Source: ZCTH02-B3 sp036563895 (GTDB lineage Bacteria; Bacillota; Bacilli; Paenibacillales; Paenibacillaceae). Taken from it: a stretch of 19,701 nt of DNA. Position numbers and translations under genes: made by a program. The notes under the pieces are model-generated. The model did not search any database, was not told the DNA's origin, and worked only from the letters and a program-made list of their open reading frames with translations. Location of the stretch: contig DATCLN010000206.1 in the NCBI GenBank assembly GCA_036563895.1, positions 1-19,701 of the forward strand, in the 5' to 3' direction. Positions 16,453 to 19,701 of the stretch are shown in pieces (position 1 is the stretch's first letter; each line of letters opens with the position of its first letter).

Positions 16453-17703
16453 TCAGGTCCGGTAATCCGCGTTGATGCGGACGTAGTCGTAGGTCAGGTC
16501 GCAGCCCCAAGCCGTCGCCCGGCCGGACCCCATGTGCAGGTCGATGTAAATCCGCACGGTGTCGCCTTTCAGATAGGCCAGCGCTGCTTCCTCGTCGAAG
16601 GGCACCGGACGGGACTGCTCCAGCGTGACGATGTCGCCCAGGCGCACGTCCACCGTTTCCGGATTCACCGGCTCGCCGGAGCGCCCGACGGCGGCGACGA
16701 TCCTCCCCCAGTTGGCGTCCGCTCCGAACACCGCCGTCTTGACCAGGCTCGAGCTGGCGACCGTGCGGGCGATGACCCGCGCGGAGGCGTCGCTCTCGGC
16801 CCCGGCGACGCACACTTCGATCAGCTTGGTGGCGCCTTCGCCGTCGCGGGCGATCGCCTTGGCCAGTTCCTCGCACACATGCCGGAAAGCGGCGGCGAAC
16901 GCCGCAAATCCGGGATGCCCGCGGCTGAGTTCGGCGTTGCCGGCCAGGCCGCTGGCCATTGCCAGCACCATGTCGTTGGTGCTCGTATCACCGTCCACCG
17001 TGACCATGTTGAACGTCTCGTCCACCGTTTCCTTCAGCAGTTCCTGCAGGACGGACGGCGAAATGGCGGCGTCGGTGGTAATGAAGGCGAGCATGGTCGC
17101 CATGTTCGGATGGATCATGCCCGCGCCCTTCGCGGCCCCGCCCACGGTGACGGTGCGGCCGTCCAGCCGAAGGCGCGCACAGGCGGTTTTGCGCACCATG
17201 TCGGTGGTCATGATGGCCTCGCAGAACGCCTGCGCGCCCTGCGCGTCCGCGGTGAGCCTGTCTTTCAGCCGTTCGATGCCGGAGCGGACGGACGCCATGT
17301 TCAGCGGCACCCCGATTACGCCGGTGGACGCCACCGCCACGTGGTGTTCAGGGACGCCCAACGCCGCCGCCAGCGCGGCGCGCATCGCCCGTGCGTCTTC
17401 CTCGCCCTGCCGGCCCGTGCAGGCGTTGGCGTTGCCGCTGTTGACGATGACCGCCCGCAGCCGGCCTTCCCGGGCCAGGCTGTCGCGGGTCACCCCCAGC
17501 GGCGCCGCCTGAAACCGGTTCGTGGTGTACACGGCCGCCGCCGCGGCCGGCACGTCGCAGACAATGGCGCCAAGGTCATGGCCGCCGTTTTTCTTCAATC
17601 CGCAATGCAGGCCGCCGGCGCGAAATCCCAGCGGCGACGTGACGCCGCCTTCCGGCACCGGCACGAAATCGGTATGCGGCTGCGAATCAGTGTCCTTTCC
17701 CAT
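16453..17703 (-). CDS. argJ: Bifunctional glutamate N-acetyltransferase / amino-acid acetyltransferase
   Basis: ArgJ transfers the acetyl group from acetylornithine back to glutamate, and bifunctional forms also use acetyl-CoA, closing the cyclic pathway so that no separate argA is needed. The 416-residue precursor contains the self-cleavage motif KGAGMIHPNMATMLAF. Cleavage before T203 creates the beta chain with the nucleophilic threonine. Upstream landmarks are SPLGFRAGGLHCGLK, FQAAPLG, VNSGNANACTG and STGVIG. I chose the ATG at 17703 because the ArgJ-like sequence begins soon after it. Its GGGGAGGAG site is rather far away (about 16 bases). The frame stays open to 17949, but the extra Arg/Gly-rich residues do not look like ArgJ and contain a strong hairpin. 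Whether the enzyme is mono- or bifunctional cannot be told from sequence by eye. Confidence 0.95.
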   Translation of the reverse strand: MGKDTDSQPHTDFVPVPEGGVTSPLGFRAGGLHCGLKKNGGHDLGAIVCDVPAAAAAVYTTNRFQAAPLGVTRDSLAREGRLRAVIVNSGNANACTGRQGEEDARAMRAALAAALGVPEHHVAVASTGVIGVPLNMASVRSGIERLKDRLTADAQGAQAFCEAIMTTDMVRKTACARLRLDGRTVTVGGAAKGAGMIHPNMATMLAFITTDAAISPSVLQELLKETVDETFNMVTVDGDTSTNDMVLAMASGLAGNAELSRGHPGFAAFAAAFRHVCEELAKAIARDGEGATKLIEVCVAGAESDASARVIARTVASSSLVKTAVFGADANWGRIVAAVGRSGEPVNPETVDVRLGDIVTLEQSRPVPFDEEAALAYLKGDTVRIYIDLHMGSGRATAWGCDLTYDYVRINADYRT

Positions 17704-17742
17704 ATTGATCCCGTCTGGCTCCTCCCCGAAAATTTCAAGGCG

Positions 17743-17759
17743 CCGGGCGTTTCGCCCGG
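17743..17759 (-). promoter_or_regulatory. Hairpin in the argC-argJ spacer
   Basis: CCGGGCG-TTT-CGCCCGG (plus strand) is a perfect 7-bp stem with a three-base loop, 40 bases before the argJ start. In the transcript it is followed by CGCCTTGAAATTTT rather than a clean U tract. RNA processing, mRNA stabilisation or translational control therefore seem as likely as termination. The surrounding spacer (17704-17929) is very GC-rich, with repeated GTCCG/CGGAC words, and shows no coding sequence I recognise. Confidence 0.45.
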
Positions 17760-17929
17760 GCGTGCATCGCGCGTCCCCGGGAATCCGTCCATGTGCCGGC
17801 CGCCCCGGGCGTCCGTTCATCGTGCCGTCCGACCCGCCCGAGCGCACATCGTGTTGCCGTCCCGTCCGACCGTTCGTCGGGCCGCCCTCACCGAACGGTC
17901 CCCGGACGGCCCGGACGGCATGCCGCTTT

Positions 17930-18982
17930 TTACGGATACACCGGCGCAAACATCAAACCGCGCGTCTCTTCCCAGCCCATCATCAGATTCAGGTTCTGGA
18001 TCGCCTGTCCCGCGGCGCCCTTGACCAGGTTGTCGATGGCCGACAGGATCGTCACCCGGCCGGTGCGCGGATCGGCGGCGAACCCGATGTCGCAGTAGTT
18101 CGAGCCGAACACTTCCTTGGTCGCCGGATACGTCCCCGGCTTCCGCACCCGGACAAACGGCCGTCCCTCGTAAAACTGGCGGTACAGCTCCACGAACACC
18201 TCGTCCGTGTAATCGCCGGTCATTTTCGCGTACATCGTGCACAGGATGCCGCGGGTCATCGGAACCAGATGGGGCGTGAACGTGAGCGTCACCGGACGGT
18301 CCGCCGCCCGCGCGAGGGTCTGCTCGATTTCCGGCGTGTGCTGGTGGGCGTTGACCTTGTAGGCCTTGAAGTTCTCGTTGATCTCGGAAAAATGATGAAC
18401 CAGGCTGAGGCCCCGTCCGGCGCCGGAAACGCCCGATTTGGCGTCGATGATGATCGTGTCCGGATCGATCCAGCCCGCCTGCACGGCCGGATACAGGCCC
18501 AGGACCGCCGCGGTGGCGTAACACCCCGGATTGGAGACGAAGGACGCTCCGACCACGTCCTGGCCGAACAATTCGCAGATCCCGTACACCGCCCGGTCGA
18601 CATACGCCTGCGGCGGGGGTTCCCGCTTGTACCAGCGCCGGTACGCTTCCGCCGACTTCAGGCGGAAATCGCCGGACAGATCGATGACCTTGAGCCCCGC
18701 TTCCAGAAATTTCGGCGCCAGTTCCGCGCTCACGCCGTGGGGCGTGGCCAGGAACACGACGTCCGCCTTCTTGCGGATTTCATCCGGATCAATCCCCTCA
18801 AGGATATCCGTGCAAATTTCCGTCAGGTGCGGGTACCCTTCGGCGATCGGCGCGCCCGCACTGGACGAAGACATCACCGAAGCGATGGTAACCGACGGGT
18901 GCGTCTGCAGCAAACGGATCAGCTCCACCCCGCCGTAGCCCGTGGAACCCACGATAGCGGCGCGCACGTTCTTCTGCGTCAT
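17930..18982 (-). CDS. argC: N-acetyl-gamma-glutamyl-phosphate reductase
   Basis: ArgC reduces N-acetylglutamyl phosphate to the semialdehyde with NADPH. The 350-residue product opens with the Rossmann motif AAIVGSTGYGGVELIRLL. It carries the catalytic cysteine C154 in SNPGCYAT, KSGVSGAGR (182-190), and the histidine motif HQHTPEIEQ (213-221, with H215 the likely general base). It ends in the family GAAGQAIQNLNLMMG. The ATG at 18982 has AGAGGAG seven bases upstream and gives the usual length. An in-frame ATG at 19006 would add eight residues and cover that ribosome binding site. argC is the first gene of the operon, about 100 bases below the predicted transcription start. Confidence 0.98.
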   Translation of the reverse strand: MTQKNVRAAIVGSTGYGGVELIRLLQTHPSVTIASVMSSSSAGAPIAEGYPHLTEICTDILEGIDPDEIRKKADVVFLATPHGVSAELAPKFLEAGLKVIDLSGDFRLKSAEAYRRWYKREPPPQAYVDRAVYGICELFGQDVVGASFVSNPGCYATAAVLGLYPAVQAGWIDPDTIIIDAKSGVSGAGRGLSLVHHFSEINENFKAYKVNAHQHTPEIEQTLARAADRPVTLTFTPHLVPMTRGILCTMYAKMTGDYTDEVFVELYRQFYEGRPFVRVRKPGTYPATKEVFGSNYCDIGFAADPRTGRVTILSAIDNLVKGAAGQAIQNLNLMMGWEETRGLMFAPVYP

Positions 18983-19088
18983 GGGCAACTCCTCTCCCGA
19001 ATCCAACCCGGCAAAATCAAACCATTTCCCATTGTATCGGATTCACCGGGGGTTGTAAAAAGAAAACTGTCGGAAGGATTACTGGATT

Positions 19089-19117
19089 ATTATACATCCA
19101 AGTGAGAATTTATTCAA
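19089..19117 (-). promoter_or_regulatory. Promoter of the argCJBDFGH operon
   Basis: Read on the minus strand, TTGAAT (complement of 19112-19117) and an exact TATAAT (19089-19094) are separated by the ideal 17 bases. Transcription would start near 19082. The leader of about 100 bases is too short for a T-box. I recognise no riboswitch in it. Confidence 0.85.
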
Positions 19118-19118
19118 C
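19101..19118 (-). promoter_or_regulatory. ARG-box-like operator for ArgR/AhrC
   Basis: The minus-strand sequence GTTGAATAAATTCTCACT has one strong ARG half-site (TGAATAAA) and a weaker second half (TCTCA), compared with the recalled Bacillus consensus CATGAATAAAAATTCAAG. It overlaps the -35 hexamer, the classic position for arginine-dependent repression. A weaker TGAAT half-site lies downstream, on the minus strand at about 19041-19046, and could be a second ArgR contact. Confidence 0.6.
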
Positions 19119-19302
19119 CGCAATATGCGGATTTCGCAAACGGAGAGACCGGGACAGGATAGGCGGGGATGAGCCGCAAGTTTTGCGTGCGGATCGCCGG
19201 TCCGGGATGGGAAATCCGCAAAGACGCCATGCGGACGAAGCCAGTCTTCCTAGCAAACTGCCAATCCGGACAACGCGACGATCCAGAGCGGAGGAAAAAC
19301 GT
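19119..19302. other. Gene-free stretch upstream of the arg promoter
   Basis: I see no credible gene here. A nine-base inverted repeat, GCGGATTTC (19127-19135) and GAAATCCGC (19211-19219), spans most of it. Frames that stay open do not resemble any protein I recognise. Confidence 0.4.
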
Positions 19303-19494
19303 AACGGACATATAGTCCCTTGGAAGCGGCTCAAAACGGTTTTTCGAAAATCTTGCGGACATATGGTCCGTTACCGCGTCCGGGCGATCCCTGAAACCGT
19401 TTTCTTCAGTATGGGGATGCCTTCCAACGGACCGTATGTCCGTTACATTTTCCGGAGGCCGGAATTCAACTTCGTAACGGACCAAATGTCCGTT
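19303..19494. repeat. Array of four imperfect 19-bp palindromes, AACGGAC-N5-GTCCGTT
   Basis: The copies lie at 19303-19321 (core ATATA, right arm GTCCCTT), 19354-19372 (left arm TGCGGAC, core ATATG), 19426-19444 (core CGTAT) and 19476-19494 (core CAAAT). Starts are 51, 72 and 50 bases apart. Each copy has GTAAC (or its complement) overlapping one arm, on the left in copies 1 and 4 and on the right in copies 2 and 3. Copies 1 and 3, in opposite orientation, are also each followed by GGAAG and then AAAACGGTTT (19333-19342 and complement of 19394-19403). These two 10-base arms also form a perfect inverted repeat around copy 2. TTCCGG-AGG-CCGGAA (19450-19464) is a further small hairpin. A lone AACGGAC arm occurs at 19526-19532. 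The stretch sits between the prfB terminator and the arg promoter. Confidence 0.85.
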
Positions 19495-19532
19495 GAAATC
19501 CTCGCCCCTCGCCGCCCAAAACCTGAACGGAC

Positions 19533-19567
19533 AAAAAACAGCCGGACAGGTCGTACCTGCCCGGCTG
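19533..19567 (-). terminator. Strong intrinsic terminator of prfB
   Basis: On the minus strand, CAGCCGGGCAGGT, loop ACG, ACCTGTCCGGCTG and then TTTTTT form a 13-pair stem with a single G-U wobble, followed at once by six U residues. It lies 31 bases past the prfB stop and isolates prfB from the arg operon downstream. Confidence 0.92.
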
Positions 19568-19598
19568 CTCCGTCCGGACGGCTGCATTCCCCGCCCGG

Positions 19599-19701
19599 TT
19601 ACTTCGCGCCGTTTTTCGCATCCTTGCCGTCCTTGCGGATCCGGCTGCGCAGGTATGCTTCGATGAACTCGTCCAGCTCGCCGTCCATCACCGCCTGCAC
19701 G
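19599..19701 (-). CDS. prfB: Peptide chain release factor 2, C-terminal end (gene runs off the window)
   Basis: RF2 recognises UGA and UAA stop codons and releases the finished peptide from the ribosome. Only the last 33 codons and the TAA stop are visible. They read VQAVMDGELDEFIEAYLRSR followed by a charged tail, IRKDGKDAKNGAK. The 'V(M)DGELDxFIEAYL' segment is the typical RF2 C-terminus, as in E. coli 'DLDHFIEASL'. The programmed frameshift site common in prfB lies outside the window. In B. subtilis prfB also lies upstream of ftsEX, which supports the call. Confidence 0.88.
   Translation of the reverse strand, partial: VQAVMDGELDEFIEAYLRSRIRKDGKDAKNGAK

Noticed and set aside
17704..17949. 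N-terminally extended ArgJ, or a separate small gene in the spacer
   Set aside because: The 82 extra codons are Arg/Gly/Pro-rich, overlap the end of argC, contain a perfect hairpin and do not resemble ArgJ. No separate ribosome binding site plus start was convincing.
18983..19082. T-box or attenuator in the argC leader
   Set aside because: The leader is only about 100 bases, with no T-box-like motif and no terminator/antiterminator pair. The ARG-box-like operator explains control better.
19303..19494. Palindrome array as a set of ARG boxes or a CRISPR array
   Set aside because: The arms are GC-containing AACGGAC/GTCCGTT, not TGAAT-type. Repeats are palindromic and imperfect, the spacers are unequal, and no cas genes are present.
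19114..19587. Minus-strand open frame of 157 codons through the palindrome array
   Set aside because: It starts beyond the prfB terminator stem, runs through it and all four palindromes, and its only internal similarity is the palindromes read as codons. No convincing ribosome binding site or family was seen.

Overview
The window is a high-GC stretch with Gram-positive (Bacilli) features: strong AGGAGG-type ribosome binding sites, GTG and TTG starts next to good Shine-Dalgarno sites, U-tract terminators, and a gene order (prfB ... ftsE-ftsX-ctpB-minJ ... uvrB) that I recall from Bacillus subtilis. A spore-forming, flagellated Paenibacillaceae-like organism is the best guess. This is inferred from gene content and order, not from a database search. 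I see no rRNA, tRNA, CRISPR array, insertion sequence or prophage.

Layout. Left edge (1-2118, minus): the first 16 codons of an unidentified gene follow uvrB (excision repair). Divergently from uvrB, a good promoter at 2182-2210 drives an overlapping flagellar stator pair (2335-3895, plus) that ends at a likely terminator. Convergent to it is a cell-envelope and division block on the minus strand (3969-10007). In transcription order this is ftsE, ftsX, a secreted coiled-coil M23 peptidase, a CtpB-type S41 protease and a MinJ-like membrane PDZ protein. It looks like one division/sporulation module: FtsEX probably gates the M23 hydrolase, and MinJ and CtpB act at division sites or during sporulation.

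Upstream of that block (10354-18982, minus) is a complete ornithine-to-arginine cluster in the order argC-argJ-argB-argD-argF-argG-argH, without carAB. It has a near-consensus promoter (-35 TTGAAT, 17 bp, -10 TATAAT at 19089-19117) whose -35 is overlapped by an ARG-box-like operator. A large imperfect hairpin with a short U tract (10237-10298) probably ends the operon before ftsE. ArgJ recycles the acetyl group, ArgB/ArgC/ArgD make acetylornithine, and ArgF/ArgG/ArgH finish arginine.

Right edge: a gene-free stretch of about 400 bp (19119-19532) holds four imperfect 19-bp palindromes (AACGGAC-N5-GTCCGTT) and extra inverted repeats. Then come a strong terminator and the C-terminal end of prfB (release factor 2). 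The genes are largely ordinary. The palindrome array is the least explained structure. Other points worth a second look are the arg operon sitting inside the prfB-ftsEX neighbourhood, the catalytically intact M23 enzyme beside FtsEX, the sodium-type features of the stator, and the Ala-rich tail of the MinJ-like protein.
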